This document shows, piece by piece, positions 1 through 5,651 of a DNA stretch of 5,675 nucleotides. A model generated the notes under the pieces. The model did not search any database and was not told the DNA's origin. It was given only the letters and a program-made list of their open reading frames with translations. Made by a program: the position numbers and the translations under genes. Numbering within the stretch: the stretch's first letter is position 1; each line of letters begins with the position of its first letter. This stretch comes from Acidobacteriota bacterium (lineage in GTDB: Bacteria > Acidobacteriota > Terriglobia > Acidiferrales > 2-02-FULL-67-57): NCBI GenBank assembly GCA_016189965.1, contig JACPRL010000072.1:1-5675 (forward strand), read 5' to 3'.

Positions 1-1
1 C

Positions 2-361
2 AATCGCGTCAGCCGTGATTGGGATCGCAAGCTGCGCCTTGCTACGAGCCGCCGGACGCCGCCAGCGAGGCTTCGCCGTTTGGCGGCGAGCCTGCCGCGC
101 GCCGACTACTTTCTGGCGCGGCTCCTCAGCGACCACCCCAACGCGCCCTCCGACGTTCTGGCGCGGCTGGCGCGCCATCCCTACGCGTCCGTGCGCGAGA
201 ACGTCGCCCGCCATCCGCGCACGCCGGTTCGGACGCTGCGTCGCCTGGCGCGCGACCGCCGCCACCCACTCTGGTATCTCGTTGCCTTCAACCCCAGCAC
301 GCCGCCCGCGCTGCGCGATCAGTTGCGCGCCCGCATGCGCCGCCAGGCCGCGCGCCGCTGA
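2..361 (+). CDS. LRV (leucine-rich variant) repeat protein, C-terminal part; 5' end outside the window
   Basis: The frame is open from the left edge to TGA at 359-361, so this is the last ~119 residues of a longer protein; an ATG at 80 lies mid-repeat and is unlikely to be the true start. The visible protein is built from ~24-residue units with the LRV pattern, such as LLSDHPNAPSDVLARLA, RHPYASVRENVARHPRTP and LVAFNPSTPPALRDQL. The recurring 'HP.(A/T)P...L..LA' and 'VR..VA.(H/N)P' are typical of LRV solenoids, which fold as stacked alternating alpha and 3-10 helices and probably mediate protein contacts. The Fe-S cysteine cluster known at the N-terminus of the Azotobacter LRV protein is not visible here and could lie upstream. 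The tail is Arg-rich. It ends 9 bp before the ligase in the same frame, suggesting one transcription unit. The molecular role is unknown. Confidence 0.75.
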   Translation, partial: NRVSRDWDRKLRLATSRRTPPARLRRLAASLPRADYFLARLLSDHPNAPSDVLARLARHPYASVRENVARHPRTPVRTLRRLARDRRHPLWYLVAFNPSTPPALRDQLRARMRRQAARR

Positions 362-370
362 CTGAGCCCA

Positions 371-2038
371 ATGGTCGCGGACGCAACCAACCGCGAGCTC
401 TTCAATGCCTGCGACTACTTCCTCGACCGGCACCTCCGCGAAGGCCGCGGCCAGCGCATCGCCATCGCCGGCACCGGCGCGCCGGTGACCTATGCGGAAC
501 TGACTGAGCGCGGCGCGCGCGTTGCGCTCACCTGGTGCGAGCGCGGCGTCGAGGCTGGCGACCGCGTCCTGCTCGTCCTGCCCGACTCACCCGATTTCGT
601 CGCCTGCTTCTTCGGCACGATCAAAGCAGGCGCCATCGCGGTGCCGGTGAACCCGTTCACCCGCGCCGCCGATTACGCCTACTATGCTGCCGACTGCCGC
701 CCGCGGCTCGCCGTTGTCCACGCCGTCAGTTTCTCCGAAGCCCTGCCTGCGCTCCAGCAAGCCCAGGACCCGCCGCGCATCCTCACCGTAGGCGCGAAAG
801 TGCCCGACTGCGAGCTGCTCGATGCCGCTCTTGCTTCCGTCAGCCCGCTTAGCGAAGCGCGAAGCACGACGCCCGATGACGTCGCCTTCTTCCTCTACAC
901 CTCGGGCAGCGGCGGCCAGCCAAAAGCTGCCATGCACCGCCACCGGCACATGCTGGCCACCTCGGACGGGTTCGCGCGCCAGGTGCTCGGCGTCCGCGCC
1001 GATGACGTCGCCTTCTCCGCCTCCAAACTCTTCTTCGCCTACGGTCTGGGCAACGCGATGTACTTTCCCTTGAGCGTCGGGGCCGCTAGCGTCCTGCTGC
1101 CCGAGCGGCTGTCGCCGGAGAAACTGTTCGCTGTGCTCGAGCAGTATCGCCCCACGCTGTTCTTCGCCGTGCCGACGCTCTACGGCGCGCTGCTGCGCGT
1201 GGCTGAAGGAACGAAGATGCGGCTCGATTCCGTGCGCGCCTGCGTTTCCGCCGGCGAAGCCCTGCCGGTGGAAATCTTCGAGCGCTTCCGGCGCCGCTTC
1301 GGCTTGGAGATTCTCGACGGCATCGGCACCACCGAGATGCTGCATATGTTCATCTCCAACCGTGCGGGCGAGGCGCGCCCGGGCTCTTGCGGGCGCGAGG
1401 TGCCGGGCTACGAGGCCCGCATCGTCGCCGAGTCGGGCGAAGAGGCCGCCGCCGGCGAAATCGGCAACCTCTGGGTGCGCGGCCCCAGCCGCATGGCCGG
1501 CTACTGGGAGAAGCCTGAGCTTACCGCGCGCGCCCTGCCGGGCGAGTGGTACGTCACCGGCGACAAGTTCTACCGCGATCCCGACGGCTTCTACCACTAC
1601 TGCGGCCGCGCTGACGACATGCTGAAGGTCAGCGGCATGTGGGTCTCGCCGCTCGAGGTCGAGAACGCGCTGCTCGCCGACGCCGCCGTCGCCGAAGCCG
1701 CCGTCGTCGGCCAGCGCGACCCCGACGGCTTGACGCGGATCGTCGCCTTCGTCGTCCTTCAGCAGGGCAGGGAACTCCACCACAACTGTCATCCCGCTCG
1801 CCCTGAGCCCCGAAGCTTCGGGGCCGAACGGGTCGAGGGATCTGCTTTTCCCGCCGCCTCTCCCATCCAATCGCTGAGCCCGGCGGCACCTGCCGCCGGG
1901 ACCACCTTTGCCGATGAGCTCCGTGCTTTTGTCCGCCAACGTCTACCCGGCTACAAGGTTCCCCAGCGCATCGAATTCGTCACCGAGCTGCCCAAGACCG
2001 CCACCGGCAAAATCCAGCGCTTCAAGCTGCGCCGCTAA
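371..2038 (+). CDS. benzoate-CoA ligase family protein (ANL superfamily acyl-CoA synthetase) with in-frame repeat insertion
   Basis: This is an AMP-forming aryl/acyl-CoA ligase: it adenylates a carboxylic acid with ATP and then transfers the acyl group to CoA. The N-terminus (NACDYFLDRHLREGRGQRIA) matches benzoate-CoA ligase openings and supports ATG 371. Motifs in order are a P-loop-like YTSGSGGQPK (T177-K185), DGIGTTEML (316-324, characteristic of the benzoate-CoA ligase group), GEWYVTGD (391-398), the hinge region GRADDMLKVSGMW (412-424) and KTATGKIQRFKLR with the likely adenylation lysine K547. Length is 555 aa against roughly 510-530 usual for the group. The excess is about residues 470-512 (1778-1906), Pro/Ala/Ser-rich and encoded by palindromic repeat DNA, inside the C-terminal domain between FVVLQQGREL and FADELRAFVRQRLPGYKVP. 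The P-loop is atypical: G181 replaces the usual Thr and A186 the usual Gly. No strong Shine-Dalgarno site is visible; coupling to the upstream LRV gene is likely. Substrate is uncertain (benzoate or a substituted benzoate), as no aromatic-degradation genes are adjacent. Confidence 0.92.
   Translation: MVADATNRELFNACDYFLDRHLREGRGQRIAIAGTGAPVTYAELTERGARVALTWCERGVEAGDRVLLVLPDSPDFVACFFGTIKAGAIAVPVNPFTRAADYAYYAADCRPRLAVVHAVSFSEALPALQQAQDPPRILTVGAKVPDCELLDAALASVSPLSEARSTTPDDVAFFLYTSGSGGQPKAAMHRHRHMLATSDGFARQVLGVRADDVAFSASKLFFAYGLGNAMYFPLSVGAASVLLPERLSPEKLFAVLEQYRPTLFFAVPTLYGALLRVAEGTKMRLDSVRACVSAGEALPVEIFERFRRRFGLEILDGIGTTEMLHMFISNRAGEARPGSCGREVPGYEARIVAESGEEAAAGEIGNLWVRGPSRMAGYWEKPELTARALPGEWYVTGDKFYRDPDGFYHYCGRADDMLKVSGMWVSPLEVENALLADAAVAEAAVVGQRDPDGLTRIVAFVVLQQGRELHHNCHPARPEPRSFGAERVEGSAFPAASPIQSLSPAAPAAGTTFADELRAFVRQRLPGYKVPQRIEFVTELPKTATGKIQRFKLRR
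1786..1849 (+). repeat. palindromic dispersed repeat, copy 1, inside the ligase gene
   Basis: This 64-bp unit starts with CTGTCATCCCG and ends with CGAGGGATCTGCTTTT; both ends recur, inverted, at 2055-2102. Its centre (1807-1824) is a perfect 18-bp palindrome, GCCCCGAAG followed by CTTCGGGGC, flanked by partly complementary arms (ATCCC at 1791-1795 with GGGAT at 1837-1841), so it could form a long hairpin. It is read in frame as part of the ligase (approximately residues 473-493, CHPARPEPRSFGAERVEGSA). Units with 'GTCATCCCGAG...GAGGGATCTGC' ends are familiar to me from Acidobacteriota genomes, but I cannot search here. Confidence 0.7.
1879..1900 (+). repeat. second short hairpin inside the ligase insertion
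   Basis: CCCGGCGGCA (1879-1888) and TGCCGCCGGG (1891-1900) form a perfect 10-bp GC-rich stem with a 2-nt loop. It lies 29 bp after repeat copy 1 and encodes PAAPAAG at the end of the extra segment in the ligase. It may be a separate small palindromic unit or part of one composite insertion. It is too deep in the reading frame to be the gene's terminator. Confidence 0.65.
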
Positions 2039-2054
2039 CGTTCGTCACGGAAAT

Positions 2055-2102
2055 AAAAGCAGATCCCTCGCCGCTAGGGCGCGCAAGGGCTCGGGATGAC
2101 AG
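2055..2102 (-). repeat. palindromic dispersed repeat, copy 2, inverted, intergenic
   Basis: Read on the minus strand this 48-bp unit begins CTGTCATCCCG and ends CGAGGGATCTGCTTTT, identical over 11 and 16 bases to the ends of copy 1 (1786-1849) but with an unrelated, shorter middle. It lies 17 bp after the ligase stop and before the duplicated ligase tail. Shared ends with a variable, self-complementary centre are the usual look of REP/MITE-like small palindromic elements. A terminator role at this convergent gene end is possible but not indicated by a clear U-tract. Confidence 0.7.
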
Positions 2103-2111
2103 ATTGCGTGG

Positions 2112-2149
2112 CCACCGAGAAAATCCAGCGCTTCAAACTCCGCAGCTAA
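2112..2149 (+). pseudogene. duplicated 3' end of the ligase gene (38-bp remnant)
   Basis: These 38 bases match the ligase 3' end (2001-2038) at 33 positions by hand alignment. The copy lies exactly 111 bp downstream, in the same reading frame, and would encode ATEKIQRFKLRS followed by TAA, against ATGKIQRFKLRR plus TAA in the real gene. Two of the five changes are synonymous (AAG to AAA, CTG to CTC). The motif glycine before the catalytic lysine has become Glu. An in-frame stop at 2036-2038 and another at 2054-2056 separate it from the gene, so it is not translated as part of the ligase. Its last bases overlap the stop codon of the convergent gene on the minus strand. Confidence 0.8.
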
Positions 2150-3123
2150 TGGCATTCCGCTTCTTTGATCATAGTGCTGACCCAGGCGACAGAACCTGAT
2201 TTGCTGTACAAAGAGAGCCAGTAAGGGCGTCTAACGACAACAGTTATGGATTTCTTTCCTTTCCTCCATCGGAACACTTGTCGCACTTTAGTTTTCTTCA
2301 CGTTACGCAAGCGTGGCGCTTGTTCGTTGTAGAAAGGCTTCAGCGATTCGACCGCAACCCGCAAAGGGTCCGAAAACGCCCAAACTCGCTCGCCGCTATC
2401 GGCCAAGGCTTGTTCAGCGATAGCCTGCTCCGCCATCCCCTCTCCGTACGTAATGGAGACATACCTTAGCTGGCGGACACTTTGCGAGTCGCATCCTTCT
2501 TCTTCATACCATCCTGCCTCTGCCGTGTAATCCAAGTCTTCCCTGCTATGCGGCTCGAATGTCTCTACTCTTTGAATCACAAGAAGGCTGCAACACCCGA
2601 GATGTCCGTAACCACCCCACCATGGTCGGTCGCCGCCTGTTTGCCTTACCCCGGAAAAGAACCTTCCCACCAGGGTGACACGCACTGTAGTGTCTTGTTC
2701 CTTCCTAAGCAGGTCTCTGAACTGCTGAAAGACTGAATCTTCAAGGAGTGGAACTTCTATCCCTTCAATAGTGAGGGGTCTTGACCGTGTTTCGCTACCT
2801 CCTTCACCGGGGCAGCAATAGATCGTACCGGACTGGGCTGTACCGCCGTACATCACCCAAACTGAGACGCGATCCGGGGGCAGAGGACAGTTCGGTTCAG
2901 CGAGCTCGAAATCCTCGAATCCGTACGTTATGAAAGCGGTTATCCGAATCAATTCGTGGTTGTAAGCGGATGGGTCTTTAGCCAACTCGCAAAAGGTTAC
3001 GTTGCGAGGTTCCCGGTCGGGAGCTAAGGATGAAGTTTGTGGTGTCGGACCAGGTAAGAGGGAGGCAAACACTATTAGCACAACTGATAGTTTCTGCGTG
3101 AACTGCAAATGCAGCATCGCCAT
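2146..3123 (-). CDS. probably exported protein of unknown function
   Basis: I do not recognise a named family. From ATG 3123 it is 325 aa and opens with MAMLHLQFTQK followed by a hydrophobic stretch (LSVVLIVFASLLPG, residues ~12-25), a plausible Sec signal peptide or N-terminal anchor, then a Pro/Thr/Ser linker. A more upstream ATG at 3222 stays in frame but would bury this signal. A GGAGG at 3140-3144 lies about 16 nt before ATG 3123, longer than ideal; ATG 3117 is an alternative. Residues ~43-80 (TFCELAKDPSAYNHELIRIT... to NCP) and a later GYGHLGCCSLLVIQRVE resemble the beta-rich, possibly OB-like domain of hypothetical exported proteins I associate with Acidobacteriota. Cysteines are frequent (C..NCP, YCCP, GCC). 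The C-terminal third is basic (KKTKVRQVFRWRKGKKS). GC content is visibly lower than in the flanking genes, and it is transcribed against them, suggesting acquisition or weaker codon selection. Confidence 0.8.
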   Translation of the reverse strand: MAMLHLQFTQKLSVVLIVFASLLPGPTPQTSSLAPDREPRNVTFCELAKDPSAYNHELIRITAFITYGFEDFELAEPNCPLPPDRVSVWVMYGGTAQSGTIYCCPGEGGSETRSRPLTIEGIEVPLLEDSVFQQFRDLLRKEQDTTVRVTLVGRFFSGVRQTGGDRPWWGGYGHLGCCSLLVIQRVETFEPHSREDLDYTAEAGWYEEEGCDSQSVRQLRYVSITYGEGMAEQAIAEQALADSGERVWAFSDPLRVAVESLKPFYNEQAPRLRNVKKTKVRQVFRWRKGKKSITVVVRRPYWLSLYSKSGSVAWVSTMIKEAECH

Positions 3124-3139
3124 CTCGTATGATATTACA

Positions 3140-3146
3140 CCTCCCC
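3140..3146 (-). promoter_or_regulatory. Shine-Dalgarno-like site for the exported-protein gene
   Basis: On the minus strand this reads GGGGAGG, a near-perfect anti-16S match and the only good one upstream of this gene. No standard start codon exists between it and ATG 3123 in frame, which favours ATG 3123 over 3222 despite the long 16-nt spacer. A TAATAT (minus strand, 3132-3137) sits 8 nt before the ATG and could alternatively be a -10 box of a leaderless transcript; no good -35 supports that. Confidence 0.4.
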
Positions 3147-3176
3147 GGAACGGGAGCTGGCTTCCGACGCTTAGAG

Positions 3177-3210
3177 GGATTCGCCAGCGGTGCCCTGCTG
3201 GCAGGAATCC
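3177..3210. repeat. imperfect inverted repeat in the divergent spacer
   Basis: GGATTCGCCAGC (3177-3188) pairs with GCTGGC-AG-GAATCC (3197-3210): 12 paired positions with a 2-nt bulge and an 8-nt centre. It lies in the 174-bp spacer between the exported-protein gene and the regulator gene, upstream of the candidate regulator promoter. It could be an operator, the leader hairpin of the minus-strand gene, or another small palindromic element; nothing in the sequence decides between these. Confidence 0.5.
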
Positions 3211-3230
3211 GGTAACAGACAAATTGGCTC

Positions 3231-3258
3231 TTTACACTGGCGTTTTTCGGGCTAGATT
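3231..3258 (+). promoter_or_regulatory. candidate sigma70-type promoter of the regulator-methyltransferase operon
   Basis: TTTACA (3231-3236, one mismatch to TTGACA) is followed after 16 nt by TAGATT (3253-3258, four of six matches to TATAAT). This would place the transcript start near 3265 and give a leader of about 33 nt containing the ribosome-binding site. MocR regulators often bind near their own promoters, but I see no convincing direct-repeat operator here. Confidence 0.4.
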
Positions 3259-3283
3259 GGTAGTCTTGAAAGGGACATTGAGC

Positions 3284-3290
3284 GAGGGGG
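3284..3290 (+). promoter_or_regulatory. ribosome-binding site that fixes the GTG start of the regulator
   Basis: GAGGGGG lies 7 nt before GTG 3298, good spacing for a Shine-Dalgarno element. It supports the GTG start, which also gives the expected N-terminus just before the winged-helix domain. There is no nearby in-frame ATG competing with it. Confidence 0.6.
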
Positions 3291-3297
3291 CAAACCA

Positions 3298-4839
3298 GTG
3301 GTCACGCTCCACCTCGACCCGGCCAGCGGCCTGCCGCTCTACCGGCAGATCCGCGATGAAATCCGCCAGCTCATCCTGACCGGCCGGCTGGCGGTGGGCG
3401 ACCGTCTGCCGCCCAGCCGCGAACTCGCAACGCGCCTGGGCGTCCACCGCACCACGGTCGCCAACGCCTATGCTGAGCTGACCGCCGACGGCTGGATTTC
3501 CGGCCACGTTGGCCGTGGCACCTTCGTCGCCAAGGGCGCCGAGCCGCCGAAGCCTGCACAGTTGGCTCCCGCGCCCGGCCGCTCCGAGAACGGCTACGTG
3601 TGGACGATGCTCTTCGCCGACGCCCCGGCCGACGACCCGCTCGACGCCATGCTTACCGACGCGGCCACGGCCCGCGACCAGCGCTTCATCGCCTTCACCA
3701 CCGCCCGCCCGGCCACTGAGTTGTTCCCCATCGCCGACTTCCGCCGGTGCGTGGGCGAGGTGCTGCGGCGCGACGCCCGCGCCCTGCTGCAGTTGGGCCC
3801 GAGCGACGGCTACCCGCCGCTCAAGGAGTTCCTCCGCCACGAGCTGCGCCGCCAGGGCCTGGCGGTGAGCGACCGCGAGCTGCTCATCACCAACGGCTGC
3901 CAGCAGGCGCTCGACCTCATCCGCAAAGTCCTGCTGCGCCCCGGCGACATCGTCGCCATGGAGAACCCGGTCTATCCCGGCGCCATCCAGACCTTTGGCG
4001 GCGGCGGCGTCCGAGCCATTGGCGTGCCGGTGACCGAGAAAGGGCTCGACGTCGACGCGCTCGAATCGCTCGCTCGCCAGGCCGGCCGCATCCGCCTGCT
4101 GCTGGTGACGCCGAACTTCCACAACCCTACCGGCACCACGCTCTCGCTCGACGGCCGCAAGCGCCTGCTCGAATGGGCGGCGCGCCACCAGGTGCCGGTG
4201 GTCGAGGACAACATCTACGGCGCGCTCCGTCTGCGCGGGCGCGAGCTGGCGTCGCTGAAGGCGCTCGACACCGCCGGCCTCGTGATTCACCTCGACAGCT
4301 TCTCCAAAGTGTGCTTCCCCGGCTTGCGCGTCGGTTGGATCGTGGCCAGCGAGCCGGTCATCGAGCGGCTGCGCATCGCCAAGCAGGCCACCGACCTCCA
4401 CACCGACCAGTTAGCGCAAGCAGCGCTGGCGGAGTTCGGCCAGCGCGGCCTCTTGCGTCGTTTGCTCAAGCGGGCGCGGCAGCTCTACCGGGCGCGGCTG
4501 GAGCGGCTGGAAGCGGCGCTGGCGGCGCACTTCCCCGAAGAGGCTACCTGGGTGCGGCCGGAAGGCGGAATGTCGGTTTGGGTGACGCTGCCTGCGGGGC
4601 TCGACTCGAGCGCCCTGCTCTTCAAGGCGCGCGAGCGCCGCGTGCTCTTCACCCCGGGCCGCTTCTTCTACTTCCAGGCGCCGCAGCCGAACACCCTGCG
4701 GCTGGGCTTTGCCGGCGTGAGCGAGAAGCAGATTCCGCAGGGGATTGAAATCTTGGGTGAGTTGATCAAGAGCGAACTGCGGCAGCGACGCCGTGCCCCC
4801 GAGCGACGTCCGGCGGCCGCGCGCGTCGCTTTGGTCTGA
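3298..4839 (+). CDS. MocR/PdxR-family transcriptional regulator (GntR wHTH + class I aminotransferase fold)
   Basis: This 513-aa protein has the two-part MocR design. Residues ~10-77 form a GntR winged helix-turn-helix (LYRQIRDEIRQLILTGRL, LPPSRELATRLGVHRTTVANAY, then a wing ending GRGTFV). A linker leads to a fold-type I aminotransferase-like domain (~130-490). PLP-contact residues are intact: N276 in HNPTG, D304 in VVEDNIYG, Y307, the probable Schiff-base lysine K337 in SFSKVCFPGLRVGW, and R468 in NTLRLGF, the usual substrate-carboxylate arginine. Length is normal for the family. Such proteins use PLP or a PLP-amino acid adduct as ligand to control vitamin B6, GABA, taurine or other amine genes; which applies here cannot be read from the neighbours. 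With PLP residues complete, weak aminotransferase activity is possible. The gene starts with GTG behind a good ribosome-binding site and is followed after 1 nt by the methyltransferase, a possible target within its own operon. Confidence 0.94.
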   Translation: MVTLHLDPASGLPLYRQIRDEIRQLILTGRLAVGDRLPPSRELATRLGVHRTTVANAYAELTADGWISGHVGRGTFVAKGAEPPKPAQLAPAPGRSENGYVWTMLFADAPADDPLDAMLTDAATARDQRFIAFTTARPATELFPIADFRRCVGEVLRRDARALLQLGPSDGYPPLKEFLRHELRRQGLAVSDRELLITNGCQQALDLIRKVLLRPGDIVAMENPVYPGAIQTFGGGGVRAIGVPVTEKGLDVDALESLARQAGRIRLLLVTPNFHNPTGTTLSLDGRKRLLEWAARHQVPVVEDNIYGALRLRGRELASLKALDTAGLVIHLDSFSKVCFPGLRVGWIVASEPVIERLRIAKQATDLHTDQLAQAALAEFGQRGLLRRLLKRARQLYRARLERLEAALAAHFPEEATWVRPEGGMSVWVTLPAGLDSSALLFKARERRVLFTPGRFFYFQAPQPNTLRLGFAGVSEKQIPQGIEILGELIKSELRQRRRAPERRPAAARVALV

Positions 4840-4840
4840 G

Positions 4841-5644
4841 ATGACGACCGAGAACAAACCGAACCCACCCGCAGGCGCGTGCACGCAACCGCTCTGCTCG
4901 GGCGGCGCGGTGGCGTTTTTCGAGCGCCACGGGCAGTCGAACTTTCTCGACAGCTGCTATCTTGCCGCGCCGGTGCGCATCCAGGCGGCGCTGGCCGCGG
5001 AACTCGAGTTTCTCCGCCGGGCCGTCGCGGGGAAGGAGCGGGTGCTGGAAATCGGTTGTGGCGACGGCCGCCTGCTCGAAGCGCTGGCCGCCAGTGCCCG
5101 CGCCTGGGTGGGGCTAGATCTGATGGAAAGCTACCTGCGCTATGCGCGCGCCGAGCGCCGCCTGGCTCCCGGGACGGGGCTCGCCGCCGGGCGCGCTGGC
5201 GGGCTGCCCTTTGCCGACGGCGCCTTCGACGCCGTCGTCTGCGCGCAGAACACGCTCGGGCTGCTGGGCGAGGAGAAGCTGGCAACAGTCCGCGAGGCGG
5301 CGCGCGTGCTGCGCCCCGGCGGTGCTTTGTTCTTTGTTGTGTACTCGGAGTATTCCCTCGTCCCGCGAATCGAATGGTACGCGGAGATGCACCGCCGCGG
5401 GATGATGGCGGCGCTCGACTGGCAGCGTTCGACCCCGGAGCTGCTCATCACCGAGGACGGCCACGCCTCCGAGTGCTTCCGCCGCGACCGCCTGGAAGAA
5501 CTGTTCGCCGCCGCTGGTCTTGCGCCGAGCATCGAGCCTTTGGGCGAAATCTATTGGGCCGTCACGGCCAGGAAGGATCAGGCGCTTGGGAAGGGCGGGG
5601 TTTCAACCCCGCCGTCAGCCAGCGCTCAAAGCCAGGGGCTTTAG
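4841..5644 (+). CDS. class I SAM-dependent methyltransferase
   Basis: This is a 267-aa soluble protein of the Methyltransf_11 type. Motif I is VLEIGCGDGRLLE (V68 onward; G72, G74 and G76 form the SAM loop). The acidic residue after strand 2 is D93 in VGLDLMESYL. PFADGAFDAVVC (123-134) is the post-motif region, and REAARVLRPGGALFFVV (151 onward) is the 'L+PGG' motif. No substrate-defining domain is visible, so small molecule, lipid or protein targets all remain open. ATG 4841 follows the regulator TGA (4837-4839) by one base and has no clear Shine-Dalgarno, so translation is probably coupled to the regulator. An in-frame start at 4793 would overlap the regulator by 47 bp and is less likely. 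The normal fold seems to end near AVTARKDQ; the last ~17 residues (KGGVSTPPSASAQSQGL) and the stop are encoded by a palindromic repeat, so the tail is probably acquired. Confidence 0.9.
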   Translation: MTTENKPNPPAGACTQPLCSGGAVAFFERHGQSNFLDSCYLAAPVRIQAALAAELEFLRRAVAGKERVLEIGCGDGRLLEALAASARAWVGLDLMESYLRYARAERRLAPGTGLAAGRAGGLPFADGAFDAVVCAQNTLGLLGEEKLATVREAARVLRPGGALFFVVYSEYSLVPRIEWYAEMHRRGMMAALDWQRSTPELLITEDGHASECFRRDRLEELFAAAGLAPSIEPLGEIYWAVTARKDQALGKGGVSTPPSASAQSQGL

Positions 5645-5651
5645 CCCCTTC
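5590..5651. repeat. compound palindromic repeat at the methyltransferase 3' end
   Basis: Two perfect hairpins lie side by side: GGCGGGGTT/AACCCCGCC with a 2-nt loop (5594-5613) and AGGGGCT/AGCCCCT with a 2-nt loop (5634-5649). Outer arms GAAGGG (5590-5595) and CCCTTC (5646-5651) are also complementary, making the whole a nested foldback. The methyltransferase stop TAG (5642-5644) is in the second hairpin loop and arm. Such 'GGGGTTTCAACCCC ... GGGGCTTTAGCCCC' units are familiar from Acidobacteriota intergenic regions, from memory only. It may also stabilise or terminate the operon transcript, though no U-tract follows. Confidence 0.65.

Noticed and set aside
1786..1900. Internal hairpins as a transcription terminator or attenuator of the ligase gene
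   Set aside because: No U-rich tract directly follows either stem, and the reading frame continues to the conserved C-terminal catalytic motif.
587..1939. Long minus-strand open frame (450 aa) opposite the ligase
   Set aside because: It mirrors a GC-rich gene with clear family motifs on the plus strand, is low-complexity (Gly/Ala/Arg/Glu-rich) and has no recognisable domain.
2039..2149. An integrative element bounded by the two ligase tails as attachment sites
   Set aside because: Only 73 bp lie between the copies, with no integrase or cargo; a small palindromic element plus local duplication explains it better.
2278..2736. Short plus-strand open frames inside the exported-protein gene
   Set aside because: They have no recognisable motifs or ribosome-binding sites and are antisense to a longer, coherent reading frame with a signal-like start.
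3232..4401. Long minus-strand open frame (389 aa) opposite the MocR regulator
   Set aside because: It is antisense to a well-supported gene, its composition is typical of a GC-codon shadow, and it has no domain motifs.
3747..4748. Plus-strand open frame of 333 aa in another frame of the regulator
   Set aside because: It is Arg/Pro/Ala-rich, as expected from an out-of-frame reading of GC-rich DNA; the regulator frame has all catalytic residues.
5590..5651. CRISPR-like repeat unit at the right edge
   Set aside because: There are two different hairpins and no regularly spaced identical repeats or spacers.
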